64,000 nucleotides of DNA from Cellulomonas sp. URHE0023 (GCF_000688475.1 NZ_JIAN01000005.1:1550001-1614000), one strand, 5' to 3'; counted from the first letter of the stretch, positions 37,829 through 47,064 are shown. Made by a program: numbers and translations. Notes: generated from the sequence alone by a model not told the origin.

Positions 37829-38566
37829 TCAGACGACGTAGGCGCTGGCGACGAGACCGCCGATGACACCGCCGACCAGTGGGCCGGCGACGGGGACCCA
37901 GGAGTACGACCAGTCGCTCGAGCCCTTGCCCCTGATGGGCAGAAGTGCGTGGGCGATGCGCGGGCCGAGGTCGCGGGCCGGGTTGATGGCGTAGCCGGTG
38001 GGGCCACCGAGGCTGGCGCCGATGCCGACCACCAGGAACGCGACGGGTAGCGGCCCGAGTGCGGCGGGGCTCTTCGCGAAGCAGAGGATGACGAACACCA
38101 GGACGAACGTGCCGATGACCTCAGTGATGAAGTTCCAGCCGTAGGAGCGGATCGCCGGTCCGGTCGAGAAGACGGCGAGCTTGGTGGCGCCGTCGGCGTC
38201 CTCGTCGAAGTGCTTCTTGTAGGCGATGAAGCAGAGCAGGGCGCCCAGTGCTGCACCGAGCATCTGTGCAACCACGTAGTAGAACCCGTTCGCCGCCGTG
38301 ACGGGGATGCCTGGTGCGAACTCGTCCGCACCGCTGGCCCAGATGCCGGCCGTCACCGCGGGGTTGAGGTGAGCGCCGGACTTGAACGAGGCGAAGACGC
38401 CCGCCATGACCGCAAAGCCCCATCCGAAGTTGATGAGGAGCCAGCCACCGTCGAAGCCCTTGTTCTTCGGGAGGATGACGTTCGCGACGACACCCGTACC
38501 CAGCAGCACCAGGAGCCCGGTTCCCATCACCTCGGACCAGAAGGCATCTGTCATTGTGTAAGTCAC
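37829..38566 (-). CDS. glpF: Glycerol uptake facilitator (aquaglyceroporin)
   Basis: 245 residues, six membrane helices and two re-entrant loops with intact NPA boxes: SGAHLNPAVTAG and GYAINPARDLGPR. The aspartate after the second NPA box (NPARD) marks a glycerol channel rather than a strict water channel. The GTG at 38566 is preferred because AAAGGG lies seven bases upstream; an ATG four codons later is the alternative. Sits between glpD and glpK on the same strand. Confidence 0.95.
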   Translation of the reverse strand: MTYTMTDAFWSEVMGTGLLVLLGTGVVANVILPKNKGFDGGWLLINFGWGFAVMAGVFASFKSGAHLNPAVTAGIWASGADEFAPGIPVTAANGFYYVVAQMLGAALGALLCFIAYKKHFDEDADGATKLAVFSTGPAIRSYGWNFITEVIGTFVLVFVILCFAKSPAALGPLPVAFLVVGIGASLGGPTGYAINPARDLGPRIAHALLPIRGKGSSDWSYSWVPVAGPLVGGVIGGLVASAYVV

Positions 38567-38627
38567 AGTCGACCCTTTCTCACGGACTTCGTTGTCACGT
38601 TCACCTCGCGGAGGATCGCGAGGAGTC

Positions 38628-40448
38628 TTAGGTGCCGGCCGGCCCGGAGGAGCCCTTGCCGGCCGGGGACTGCGGCTTGGTGCCGCCGCCGACCTTGTCC
38701 TGGGCGTCCTCGGCGCCGAGCATCGGCGCGACGTCGACCGCGCGGAGCCGAACCTTCTCGGCGGCGACGTCGTCGGGCTCCAGTGAGGCGGCGTCCTCTG
38801 CCTCGGCCCGCGCGACGTAGGCGGCGATCTCACGGCTGCGCGTGGCGTCGTCCCAGCCCAGGACCGGTCCGACGAGGTCCGCGATCTCCTCGAGGGCACC
38901 GACCCCCTTGTCGGCCTGCTCGTAGTTGAGCCGGGTCCTGTGCATGAGGACGTCGTCCAGGTGCAGCGCGCCCTCGTGGCTCGCCGCGTAGACGATCTCC
39001 GCGCCGATGTACGCGTCCGCGTTCTTGAGCGGCTCGGCCAGCGCCGGGTCGGCGTCGACCAGGTCGATCAGCTCACCGAGGAGCGACCCGTACCGGTGCA
39101 GCAGGTGGTCCATCCGGGGACGGCTCCAGCCGTACTTCTTGGCGATCGCCCGAGACTGCCGCTGGAACACCTGCAGCCCTTCCGCGCCGACGAGCGGGAG
39201 GTCATGGGTGATCGAGGGCAGCGTGGTGGCCCGTGAACCGATCGCGAAGTCGACCGCGTCCTTGGCCATCACCCGGTACGTGGTGAGCTTGCCGCCGGCG
39301 ATCACGGTGAAGCCCGGTGCCGGTGAGGCGACGGTGTGCTCGCGCGACACCTTGGCGGACGTCGTTCCGGCCTTGACCTGCGGCTGCAGCAGAGGTCGCA
39401 GGCCCGCCCACGTCCCGATGATGTCCTCGCGGGTGAGCGGTCGGGACAGCACCGCGTTCGCGTGCTCGAGCACGTAGTCGATGTCGGCCTTGGTGGCCAC
39501 GGGGTGCGTCAGCTCCTGCACCCACGGCGTGTCGGTCGTGCCGATCACCCAGTACCTCGACCACGGGATGATGAACAGCACCGACTTCTCGGTCTGCAGG
39601 ATCAGCCCGACCTCGCCGGCGATCCGGCTGCGCGGCACCACGATGTGGATGCCCTTGCTGGCCAGCACGCGCAGGCCGCCCTCGGAGCCCGTGAGCGACT
39701 CGGTCTGCTCGGTCCAGACGCCGGTCGCGTTGATGATGTGCCGTGCACGAACGTCGATGCGCTCGCCGGTCTCGAGGTCGACGAGCTCCGCGCCCGTCAC
39801 GGCGCCGCCGGTCGTCGTCTGGAGCGAATGCACCTGTGTGCGGCTCGCGGCTCGTGCGCCGTAGGAGACGGCGGTCCTGATCAGGGTCTCGACCAGGCGT
39901 GCGTCGTCGACCGCGGCGTCCCAGTACCGGACGGCTCCGATCGCGGCGTCGTGGCGCAGGTCGGGGAAGAGCCGCTCCATGCCCTTGCGGGTCAGGTGCC
40001 GGTGGATCGGGAGCGCGCGCTTGGCGCCGTTGACGGAGGCGAGCGTGTCGTAGAGCGCGACGCCCGCGCCCACGTAGGCCCGTTCCCAGACGCGGTTCTC
40101 GAGCGGGTACAGGAAGCTGACGGGCTTGACCAGGTGCGGCGCGAGCCGGTTGATCAGGAGGTCGCGCTCGGTGAGCGCCTCGCGCACCAGGTGGAAGTCG
40201 AGCATCTGCAGGTAGCGCAGGCCGCCGTGCACGAGCTTGCTGGACCGGCTCGACGTGCCGCTGGCCCAGTCCTGCGCCTCTACGACGGCTGTCGAGAGCC
40301 CTCTGCTGACGGCGTCGAGCGCGATCCCGGCGCCGGTGACACCGCCGCCGATGACGAGCACGTCGAACTCGTTCCCCCGCTCTGCGCTCGCGCGAAGTGC
40401 GTCGAGTGCGTCCTGTCGAGCCTGTGCCGTCAACGGCGCCGTTCGCAT
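38628..40448 (-). CDS. glpD: Glycerol-3-phosphate dehydrogenase
   Basis: 606 residues. FAD-dependent membrane-associated enzyme that oxidises glycerol 3-phosphate to dihydroxyacetone phosphate, passing electrons to quinone. The FAD-binding motif is DVLVIGGGVTGAGIALDAVSRG. Further family motifs are SRSSKLVHGGLRYLQ, the substrate region RSRIAGEVGLILQTE, and GGKLTTYRVMAKD. The last 30 residues are a Gly/Pro/Lys-rich tail beyond the usual end. AAGGGG precedes the ATG. First gene of the operon and divergent from the SorC-family regulator. Confidence 0.96.
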   Translation of the reverse strand: MRTAPLTAQARQDALDALRASAERGNEFDVLVIGGGVTGAGIALDAVSRGLSTAVVEAQDWASGTSSRSSKLVHGGLRYLQMLDFHLVREALTERDLLINRLAPHLVKPVSFLYPLENRVWERAYVGAGVALYDTLASVNGAKRALPIHRHLTRKGMERLFPDLRHDAAIGAVRYWDAAVDDARLVETLIRTAVSYGARAASRTQVHSLQTTTGGAVTGAELVDLETGERIDVRARHIINATGVWTEQTESLTGSEGGLRVLASKGIHIVVPRSRIAGEVGLILQTEKSVLFIIPWSRYWVIGTTDTPWVQELTHPVATKADIDYVLEHANAVLSRPLTREDIIGTWAGLRPLLQPQVKAGTTSAKVSREHTVASPAPGFTVIAGGKLTTYRVMAKDAVDFAIGSRATTLPSITHDLPLVGAEGLQVFQRQSRAIAKKYGWSRPRMDHLLHRYGSLLGELIDLVDADPALAEPLKNADAYIGAEIVYAASHEGALHLDDVLMHRTRLNYEQADKGVGALEEIADLVGPVLGWDDATRSREIAAYVARAEAEDAASLEPDDVAAEKVRLRAVDVAPMLGAEDAQDKVGGGTKPQSPAGKGSSGPAGT

Positions 40449-40551
40449 AAGCGTTGCCCCTTGTGTCAGTGCCGCGGATCTTCGTCGTCCCGTTCGCCTG
40501 GTTCAGGCCACGTGGCTATGGTCGTCACGAGGCGAACAAACGCGCAACCTG

Positions 40552-40569
40552 GTTGCACATATGTGCAAC
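40552..40569. promoter_or_regulatory. 18-bp perfect palindrome between glpD and the SorC-type regulator
   Basis: GTTGCACAT followed directly by ATGTGCAAC. It sits 30 bases before the regulator's start and about 105 bases before glpD, a typical position for an autoregulatory and operon operator. Confidence 0.7.
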
Positions 40570-40598
40570 GGGTTCGGGACCGAGGCAGGCGGGGCGGG

Positions 40599-41588
40599 AT
40601 GTACGTCGAACGAGAGCAGGACGTGCTGAGGGCCGCGTCCATGTACTACCTCCAGGACATCAAGATGGAGGTCATCGCCCGGCACCTGGGTACGTCGCGG
40701 TCCACGGTCTCGCGGTTGATCAAGCGCGCACGCGAGTCGGGCCTCGTCGAGATCACGCTGCGACCCGCGAGCACCCGTGCACCCGGACTGGGGCGCACGA
40801 TCGCTGCAGCGTTCGGCATCGAGACGTACGTGGTCCCCGTGCCGGACTCCGCTAGCCACATCGAACGGCTGGACCAGGTCTCGATCACGGCGGCACGGCT
40901 GCTGTCGTCATGGTTCGACTCCGACATGGTGCTCGGGGTGGCCTGGGGAACCACCCTGGCCTCGGTGTCCCGGTACCTGGCGCCCAAACCCACACGCGGC
41001 TCGGCGGTGGTGCAGCTCAACGGTGCAGCCAACATGCGGACGAGCGGTATCGAGTACGCGAGCGACCTGATCTCGACGTTCGGGACCGCGTTCGCCGCAG
41101 CCGTGCACCACTTCTCGGTCCCGGCGTTCTTCGACTACCCCGACACGAAGGCCGCCATGTGGCGTGAGAGGTCGGTCCGGCGGGTGCTCGACATGCAGCG
41201 ACGCGCCGACATCGCCGTGTTCTCGGTGGGGGCGGTCGCCGGTGCCGTTCCGTCGCACGTCTACTCGGCGGGCTACCTCGACGACGGCGACGTGAAGAAC
41301 CTGCACGACGAGGGGGTCGTCGGCGATGTCTGCACGGTGTTCCTGCGCGCGGACGGGTCGTGGCAGGACGTGCACCTGAACGAGCGTGCCACCGGTCCGA
41401 CGCCCGTCGAGCTCCAGCGCGTCCCCCGGCGGGTGTGCGTCGTCGCCGGGGACAACAAGGTCGCTCCGCTGCTCGCGGCGCTGCGTGCCGGGGTGGTCAC
41501 GGACCTCGTCGTCGACGAGATCACCGCCACCGGCCTGCTCGAGGCGGCAGAGCCCCCGCACCGACGCCGGGTCCGGACCAAGTCGTAG
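40599..41588 (+). CDS. SorC/DeoR-family sugar-binding regulator, probable glycerol operon regulator
   Basis: 329 residues. N-terminal helix-turn-helix (AASMYYLQDIKMEVIARHLGTSRSTVSRLIKRARESGLVEI), then the sugar-phosphate-binding domain of the SorC family (GVAWGTTLASVSRYL, VVQLNGAANMRTSGIEYASDLI, GDNKVAPLLAALRAGVVTDLVVDEITA). The ligand would be a phosphorylated sugar or polyol; glycerol 3-phosphate fits the context. Divergent from glpD with an 18-bp palindrome between. The ATG at 40599 opens with MYVEREQDVLRAASMYYL, as in relatives. In other actinobacteria glycerol genes are often run by IclR-type GylR, so this wiring differs. Confidence 0.85.
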   Translation: MYVEREQDVLRAASMYYLQDIKMEVIARHLGTSRSTVSRLIKRARESGLVEITLRPASTRAPGLGRTIAAAFGIETYVVPVPDSASHIERLDQVSITAARLLSSWFDSDMVLGVAWGTTLASVSRYLAPKPTRGSAVVQLNGAANMRTSGIEYASDLISTFGTAFAAAVHHFSVPAFFDYPDTKAAMWRERSVRRVLDMQRRADIAVFSVGAVAGAVPSHVYSAGYLDDGDVKNLHDEGVVGDVCTVFLRADGSWQDVHLNERATGPTPVELQRVPRRVCVVAGDNKVAPLLAALRAGVVTDLVVDEITATGLLEAAEPPHRRRVRTKS

Positions 41589-41641
41589 CCTGGGTGGCGA
41601 GACGGGTCCCGGTGCGCGGACCCAAGGGCCGATGAGGGAGC

Positions 41642-42175
41642 GTGACCGAGGACAGGTCGACCGGATCCCCTCCGGGGCCGGCACCCACCGAGCTGCGCTA
41701 CCTGATCCTCGCGGCGCAGCGGGAGGGCAACCGCGCCTTCGCCCGGCTGCTCGAGCCGACGGGGCTCACCCCGTCGCAAGCCGAGATCCTCGTGGTGCTG
41801 GGCGAGCTCGGACCGCTGAGCCTGCGTGCGCTGGGCACGATGATCGTCTGCGAGGCCGGCAGCCCGAGTCGTGTCGTCGACGCCCTGGTCAGGCGCGGGC
41901 TGGTCGAACGCCGCACCGATCCGAGCGACCGACGCGCCGTGCTGCTCGACCTCACGCAGACCGCCCGCGAGCTCGAGCCCACGCTGCACGCGATCGAGCG
42001 CCAGATCGACTCGACGACATCGGACCGTCTGGACGCAGCGCAGCGGACTCTGCTCGCCGACGTCCTGCGCGAGCTCCTGCACGGCACGCGCGAGGGCCTC
42101 GCACTCGACCGCAGGTTCGAACCGTGGCGGTCCACGCCGCCCGGGGAGTCGACAAGCATGTCCGGGACCTCCTGA
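41642..42175 (+). CDS. MarR-family transcriptional regulator
   Basis: 177 residues. Winged helix in LTPSQAEILVVLGELGPLSLRALGTMIVCEAGSPSRVVDALVRRGLVERRTDPSDRRAVLLDLT, including the DxR wing. GAGGGAG precedes the GTG. It follows the SorC-type gene by 53 bases and precedes the acetyltransferase by 19, so co-transcription is possible, although the latter has its own -10 box. Target unknown. Confidence 0.9.
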   Translation: MTEDRSTGSPPGPAPTELRYLILAAQREGNRAFARLLEPTGLTPSQAEILVVLGELGPLSLRALGTMIVCEAGSPSRVVDALVRRGLVERRTDPSDRRAVLLDLTQTARELEPTLHAIERQIDSTTSDRLDAAQRTLLADVLRELLHGTREGLALDRRFEPWRSTPPGESTSMSGTS

Positions 42176-42181
42176 GACGTC

Positions 42182-42187
42182 TACCCT
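42182..42187 (+). promoter_or_regulatory. -10 box TACCCT for leaderless N-acetylglutamate synthase gene
   Basis: TACCCT, seven bases, then the GTG at 42195. Confidence 0.6.
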
Positions 42188-42194
42188 CTCCCAC

Positions 42195-42701
42195 GTGCCT
42201 TCCGACATCCGCGTGCGCTCTGCCCTGCCCGCCGACGTCCGTGTCATCCGTGAGCTCGTCGAGCCGTACGCGCAGCAGAGGATCCTGCTGGCCAAGGAGT
42301 GGGTCGGCTACTACGAGAGCGTGCAGGAGTTCCTCGTGGCCGAGGCGCCGGACGGGTCCGTCGTCGGGTGTGGCGCGCTGCACGTCATGTGGCAGGACCT
42401 CGCCGAGATCCGCACCCTCGCCGCCTCGCGGGACTGGCGCGGCGCAGGGGTCGGGCACGCGCTGCTCGACGGTCTGCTGGAGCGCGCCCGGGACCTCGGG
42501 CTGCGACGCGTGTTCTGCCTCACGTTCGAGGTCTCGTTCTTCGAGGCGCACGGATTTCACGCGATCGAGGGGACGCCGGTCACGCCCGAGGTCTACCTCG
42601 AGCTGCTGCGCTCGCACGACGACGGTGTCGCCGAGTTCCTCGACCTCGCGCGGGTGAAGCCGAACACGCTGGGCAACACCCGGATGCTCATCGAGCTCTG
42701 A
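42195..42701 (+). CDS. argA: N-acetylglutamate synthase (single-domain GNAT, Rv2747 type)
   Basis: 168 residues. The first step of arginine synthesis, acetylation of glutamate. Closely resembles the mycobacterial Rv2747 protein: QEFLVAEAPDGSVVGCGALHVMWQDLAEIRTLA, the acetyl-CoA loop DWRGAGVGHALLDGLLERA, VFCLTFEVSFFEAHGFHAIEGTPVTPEVY and the end LARVKPNTLGNTRML. The GTG at 42195 is followed by PSDIRVRSALPADV and has a -10 box seven bases upstream. No other arginine genes are nearby. Confidence 0.92.
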   Translation: MPSDIRVRSALPADVRVIRELVEPYAQQRILLAKEWVGYYESVQEFLVAEAPDGSVVGCGALHVMWQDLAEIRTLAASRDWRGAGVGHALLDGLLERARDLGLRRVFCLTFEVSFFEAHGFHAIEGTPVTPEVYLELLRSHDDGVAEFLDLARVKPNTLGNTRMLIEL

Positions 42702-42723
42702 GTTGGCCTGGCCGGTGTCTCGG

Positions 42724-43626
42724 TCAGGCGGGCAGACGGAACGTGGGTGGGTCGTCGTCGCTCACGGGCGCGTCGCGTGCGATCAGACCGTCGGCGAGCA
42801 GGGAGTCGACGCACCGCGACAGCTGGTGGGTGTCCGGCCAGACCGCGTCCAGGGCTGCAGCAGGTACCGGTGCGATGGCCTCGCGCAGTAGCGCCATGAC
42901 CCGGCCGCGGACCTGACGGTCGGTGCCGACGAAGCGCTGGGTCCGACGTCGGCCGGCGAGCTCGTCAGCCGGCCGGCCAGCGGCGTACCAGGCGCAGACG
43001 CCGACCACGGGGCAGCCGCGGCACCGCGGTGCTCTCGCGGTGCACACGAGCGCACCCAGCTCCATCGACGCGGCGGCCCACCGCGCGGCTTCCGCGTCGT
43101 CGTCGGGCACGTACCCCGCCGCGAGGCGGACCTCGGCCGCCGTCTGGGTCGGGTGCGGGAGGGCCTGCGCCTGCACCGTTCGGGCCAGGACGCGCCGCAC
43201 GTTGGTGTCCAGCACCACCGAGCGGCGGCCGAAGGCGAACGCGAGGACCGCCGCCGCGGTGTAGCTCCCGACGCCGGGCAGCGCCAGCAGGTCCGGTTCC
43301 GTCGAGGGGACGACCCCGCCGTGCCGGTCGACGACCGTTCGTGCACACTCCTGCAGCCGCAGCGCCCGGCGCGGGTAGCCCAAGCGGTCCCACGCGCGCA
43401 GCACGTCACCCGTGGGTGCTTCGGCGAGATCGGCCGGCGTCGGCCAGCGGAGCATCCACGCCCGCCAGGCCGGCTCGACCCGGGCGACCGGCGTCTGCTG
43501 GAGCATGACCTCGCTGACGAGGACCCCCCACGGCGTGCGGTCCGGTGCACGCCACGGCAGGTCACGGGCGTGCGCGTCGAACCAGGCGAGCACGGGCTCG
43601 CGCAGGTCGACGGGGGACGGCGGCAC
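42724..43626 (-). CDS. mutY: A/G-specific adenine DNA glycosylase
   Basis: 300 residues. Removes adenine mispaired with 8-oxoguanine. Catalytic Glu39 in VSEVMLQQT, helix-hairpin-helix LPGVGSYTAAAVLAF, catalytic Asp140 in VVLDTNVRR, and the iron-sulfur cluster C-x6-C-x2-C-x5-C in VCTARAPRCRGCPVVGVC. The C-terminal 8-oxoG recognition domain is short. The GTG at 43626 fits the family and has CAGGAT six bases upstream, near the leaderless pattern; 43644 is an alternative. Same strand as disA, with a plus-strand gene between. Confidence 0.94.
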   Translation of the reverse strand: MPPSPVDLREPVLAWFDAHARDLPWRAPDRTPWGVLVSEVMLQQTPVARVEPAWRAWMLRWPTPADLAEAPTGDVLRAWDRLGYPRRALRLQECARTVVDRHGGVVPSTEPDLLALPGVGSYTAAAVLAFAFGRRSVVLDTNVRRVLARTVQAQALPHPTQTAAEVRLAAGYVPDDDAEAARWAAASMELGALVCTARAPRCRGCPVVGVCAWYAAGRPADELAGRRRTQRFVGTDRQVRGRVMALLREAIAPVPAAALDAVWPDTHQLSRCVDSLLADGLIARDAPVSDDDPPTFRLPA

Positions 43627-43919
43627 CGCGCCATCCTGCCTCACCCGGGCTGCAGCGGCTGAAGCCCCCGGCGTTCAGGTCGGAGACGTACCGCGGCCGG
43701 CTGTCGACGTTCCTTGCAGCTGGCTTCGCCGTCGTCGCGAAGCCCACAGCGGGTCGGCGGTCGTCCGGCACGGACTCTGAGCGCCTGACGTTCGGCACGA
43801 GACGGGGTCCGGAACGGTGTGCACCGCGCGTCGGGTCGGTCGTCGTGGGTACGGGCCAATACCGTTGTCGGGCTGCGGGCGGATCGCGGCGCGGACGAGA
43901 CGTGAGAGCGGGTGGACTG

Positions 43920-44546
43920 ATGGGTGCGCAGCAACCGCCGCCCCGGCTGCCTGCACGCGTCTACTGGGTCCGGCGTCTGGTGGTGCTAGGGATCCCGCTG
44001 CTCGTCATCGTCCTGCTGGTCGCGTGGATCGCAACCAGGGGCGATGGCGGCTCGACTCCGGCAGCTCAGACGACGACCACCACCGCGCCTCCGGCGAGCA
44101 CCGACGCGCCCGCCTCCGCCCCGGCGGTCGTGCCCTCGACAGAACCGGGCGGCGTGGCCGACTGCGACGCGACCACTCTGGCGATCTCCATGACGGCGAC
44201 GGCGGAGTCGTTCGGTCCGGGCGTGCCGCCGACCTTCAACGTCTCCATCACGAACATCGGTGGGGTGCCCTGCCTGGTGGACGCGGGCGAGGCCAGCCGC
44301 GAGATCGTCATCACCTCGGGCGCCGACCGCATCTGGTCCAACCGCGACTGCATCGCGGCTGGGTCGGAGACGCGGGACCTGCTGCTTCCCGAGGGCGGCT
44401 CAGACGCCACCCAGCTCGCCTGGAACCGCGTCAGGTCCGCGCCGGGCTGCCCGCCGGATCTCCCCGCACCCGGTGCAGGGACGTACTCCGCGCAGTTCAC
44501 GCTTGCCGGTGCGGTCGCGGCGCCGGCCGTGTTCGGCCTCGGGTGA
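43920..44546 (+). CDS. Membrane-anchored DUF4232-like protein
   Basis: 208 residues: short basic N-terminus, one membrane helix at about 18-40, a Thr/Ala/Ser/Pro-rich stalk (residues 48-75) and an external beta-sandwich domain with two cysteine pairs (ADCDATTL, VPCLVDAG, NRDCIAAG, APGCPPD). It resembles the DUF4232 group. Function unknown. It occupies the mutY-disA interval, where M. tuberculosis also has a membrane protein gene, suggesting conserved gene order. The 293 bases before it contain no other convincing gene; a TACCGT at 43860 is a possible -10 box. Confidence 0.75.
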   Translation: MGAQQPPPRLPARVYWVRRLVVLGIPLLVIVLLVAWIATRGDGGSTPAAQTTTTTAPPASTDAPASAPAVVPSTEPGGVADCDATTLAISMTATAESFGPGVPPTFNVSITNIGGVPCLVDAGEASREIVITSGADRIWSNRDCIAAGSETRDLLLPEGGSDATQLAWNRVRSAPGCPPDLPAPGAGTYSAQFTLAGAVAAPAVFGLG

Positions 44547-44583
44547 CGCGCCCGGTGGGGGCGGCACGCCCTGGACGTCCTGG

Positions 44584-45660
44584 CTAGACGTACCGCTCGA
44601 GGATGCTGGACTCGGCCAGGCGGGAGAGGCCCTCACGGACCGTCCGAGCGCGCTGCTCACCGACGCCGTCGACGGCCATCAGGTCGTCGATGCCGGCAGC
44701 CAGGAGCTTCTGCAGGCCGCCGAAGTGCGAGACCAGTCGGTCGATGATGGCGATCGGCAGGCGGGGGACCTTGGACAGGAGCCGGTAGCCACGCGGACCT
44801 GCGGCAGCGTCGAGCGCGTCGCCTCCGCCCGGGAACCCGAGGACCGTGGCGATCCGACCGACATCGAGCAGCTCGGTCGAGTCGAGGTACGAGAGCTCGT
44901 CGAGGACCGACTCGACGTCGCGACGGCCCGTGTCGACGTAGTCACGGATCACGAGCGCGCGGTCGGCGCTGATGCCGCCGACGAGCTCGTCGAGCTGCAG
45001 CGTCAGCAGGCGTCCGTCCGTCCCCAGCTCGACGACGTAGCCCTCGATCTCCTCGGAGATGCGCCGCACCATCTCGAGCCGCTGGACCACTGCGGACACG
45101 TCGCGGACCGTCACCAGGTCCTCGATCTCCAGGGCGGACAGCGTGCCGCTCACCTCGTCGAGACGCGACTTGTACCGCTCGAGCGTGGCCAGCGCCTGGT
45201 TGGCGCGGGACAGGATCGTCGTCGAGTCCTCGATGACGTGCCGGTTGCCGCCGACGTACAGGGCGATGATCCGCATCGAGGCGGACACGGAGATGACGGG
45301 CAGGCCGGTCTGCTTGGCCACGCGCTCCGCCGTGCGGTGCCGGGTGCCGGACTCGGAGGTCTCGATCGTCACGTCGGGCAGCAGCTGGACGGCTGCGCGC
45401 ACGATCCGCGAGATGTTGGCGTCCACCACGACCGCGCCGTCCATCTTGGCCAGCTCACGCAGGCGGGTCGCCGAGAACTCGACGTCCAGGACGAAGCCGC
45501 CCGAGCAGATGCTCTCGACCGTCGCGTCGAAACCGAGCACGATCAGCGCGCCGGTGCGGCCGCGCAGGATCCGCTCCAAGCCATCGCGAAGCTCACCGCC
45601 GGGGGCGACCGCGGCGAGCGTGGACCTGAGCAGGTCGTCTGGGGCGTGCGAGTGGGGCAC
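44584..45660 (-). CDS. disA: DNA integrity scanning diadenylate cyclase
   Basis: 358 residues, octameric c-di-AMP synthase that scans DNA for lesions and branched structures. DAC domain with DGAVVVD and [19 protein letters not shown], a helical linker, then the C-terminal helix-hairpin-helix DNA-binding part ([41 protein letters not shown]). The GTG at 45660 has TACGAT six bases upstream and no ribosome site. In many actinobacteria radA lies immediately next to disA; here a seven-kilobase sugar operon separates them. Confidence 0.97.
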   Translation of the reverse strand: MPHSHAPDDLLRSTLAAVAPGGELRDGLERILRGRTGALIVLGFDATVESICSGGFVLDVEFSATRLRELAKMDGAVVVDANISRIVRAAVQLLPDVTIETSESGTRHRTAERVAKQTGLPVISVSASMRIIALYVGGNRHVIEDSTTILSRANQALATLERYKSRLDEVSGTLSALEIEDLVTVRDVSAVVQRLEMVRRISEEIEGYVVELGTDGRLLTLQLDELVGGISADRALVIRDYVDTGRRDVESVLDELSYLDSTELLDVGRIATVLGFPGGGDALDAAAGPRGYRLLSKVPRLPIAIIDRLVSHFGGLQKLLAAGIDDLMAVDGVGEQRARTVREGLSRLAESSILERYV

Positions 45661-45666
45661 GGGTGC

Positions 45667-45672
45667 ATCGTA
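45667..45672 (-). promoter_or_regulatory. -10 box TACGAT for leaderless disA
   Basis: On the minus strand TACGAT, six bases, then the GTG at 45660. Confidence 0.6.
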
Positions 45673-45737
45673 ACGACGGTGGTTGGTCCCGGCCCCGTCG
45701 AAACGCCCCGCTGACCTTGTTCACCCGCCCCACCTCG

Positions 45738-45755
45738 GGTAACACCCTCGTTACC
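45738..45755. promoter_or_regulatory. Inverted repeat in the disA-ROK divergent region
   Basis: GGTAAC-N6-GTTACC. It lies midway between disA and the ROK gene. Possible operator. Confidence 0.35.
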
Positions 45756-45792
45756 GGACCGATATGTGTGTGACGTCCGGATGCTGTTGTCT

Positions 45793-45820
45793 ATTAGGAA
45801 ACCTACCTGTTAGTTTTCTG
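45793..45820 (+). promoter_or_regulatory. AT-rich ROK-type operator candidate
   Basis: An unusually AT-rich stretch containing TTAGGAAACCTA and TTAGTTTTC, resembling the TTAGTT/AACTAA half sites of ROK repressors. It lies about 70-95 bases before the ROK gene. Confidence 0.5.
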
Positions 45821-45888
45821 TTGCCTGGAACGGCGCCCTGCGAGGCACCCGACGACGGGCGCGGTCAACGACGATCGGAGCGCACCAC

Positions 45889-47064
45889 ATGAGCGGCACG
45901 CCGAGCCAGCCGGGTACACCCGGCCTGCTGCGCGCCATGAACGACCGAGCCGCGCTGGCCCTGCTCCTCGAGCACGGGCCGCTCACGCGGGCACAGATCG
46001 GTGAGCTCACGGGCCTGTCGAAGCCGACCGCGTCGCAGGTGGTCGCACGGCTCGAGCAGCTCGAGCTGATCGACGTCGTCGGCTCGGTTCCCGCCGCGCG
46101 CGGGCCGAACGCCGTCACCTACGGCGTGCGCACCCACCGTGCGCACGCCGTCGCAGTCGACGTGCAGCCCTTTCGGGTCCTGTCGACGCTCGTGGATGCG
46201 ACCGGCCACGAGCACCCGGTCGCCGAGGTGGCGCTGTCCCGCACAGCGTCCGAACGCTCCGCTGTCGGTGACATCGGCACCGCGATCCAGGCCGCGTGCC
46301 ACGCCGCCGGAACGACGCCCGACACCGTCGTCGCCGCGGCCGTCGGGGTCCAGGGCGCCGTGGATCCGCGCACCGACGACCTTGCCTTCGTCGGCCTCAT
46401 GCCCGGGTGGCCACGCAGGTCCGTCCGCGCACAGCTCGAGGACGGCCTCGGGATCAGCGTCCGCATCGACAACGACGTCAACCTGGCCGCAGTCGCCGAA
46501 CGCGTCGAAGGCGCAGGTCACGAGGTTGAGGGCTTCGCACTGCTCTGGATCGGCGACGGCCTGGGCCTGGCCGTGGACCTCGCCGGAACCCTGCACCGGG
46601 GGGCCGCCGGGGGTGCCGGTGAGATCGGCTACCTGCCCGTGCCGCACGACGCGTCCGGCCGGCTGCCCGCCGTCAAGGACCTGCAGGAGCTGATCGGCGG
46701 GATCGCCATGGGCAAGCTTGCCCGCGCTCACGGCGTCCGCGGCCGCACCCTGGACGCCGTCCTGGCCGAGCTGGCCGGGCACCCCGAGCACGAGGCCGTG
46801 CTCGCAGAGCTCGCCGTCCGTGTGGCCGTCGGCGTCATCCCCGTGCTCGCCGTGCTCGACCCGCCCGTGGTCGTGCTCGGCGGACCGACCGGCGCCGCCG
46901 GTGGTCAGACCCTCGCCGACCTCGTGCGAGGGCACATCCGCAGGACCACCCGGTGGTCCCCGCACATCTGCGTGACCACCGTGGCTGATCACCCGGTGCT
47001 GCGCGGTGCTCGATCCGTCGTCGGCGCGGACCTGCGCGCACGACTCCTGGACCTCGTCCCCTAG
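45889..47064 (+). CDS. ROK-family transcriptional repressor of the sugar operon
   Basis: 391 residues. N-terminal winged helix (LLEHGPLTRAQIGELTGLSKPTASQVVARLEQLELI), then the sugar-kinase-like ROK domain (IDNDVNLAAVAE, LLWIGDGLGLAVDLAG, GAAGGAGEIGYLPV). The zinc motif of ROK proteins (GHxx...CxCGxxGCLE) is missing: after GEIGYLPV the sequence has PHDASGRLPAVKD with no cysteines. The phosphate loop is also changed. It is therefore a sugar-binding repressor, not a kinase. An AT-rich ROK-type site is upstream. The ABC importer genes follow, so it probably senses the imported sugar. Confidence 0.88.
   Translation: MSGTPSQPGTPGLLRAMNDRAALALLLEHGPLTRAQIGELTGLSKPTASQVVARLEQLELIDVVGSVPAARGPNAVTYGVRTHRAHAVAVDVQPFRVLSTLVDATGHEHPVAEVALSRTASERSAVGDIGTAIQAACHAAGTTPDTVVAAAVGVQGAVDPRTDDLAFVGLMPGWPRRSVRAQLEDGLGISVRIDNDVNLAAVAERVEGAGHEVEGFALLWIGDGLGLAVDLAGTLHRGAAGGAGEIGYLPVPHDASGRLPAVKDLQELIGGIAMGKLARAHGVRGRTLDAVLAELAGHPEHEAVLAELAVRVAVGVIPVLAVLDPPVVVLGGPTGAAGGQTLADLVRGHIRRTTRWSPHICVTTVADHPVLRGARSVVGADLRARLLDLVP

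Noticed and set aside
43645-43919. Short open frames between mutY and the DUF4232-like gene
   Set aside because: None has a ribosome site, leaderless -10 box or recognisable protein sequence; treated as intergenic.
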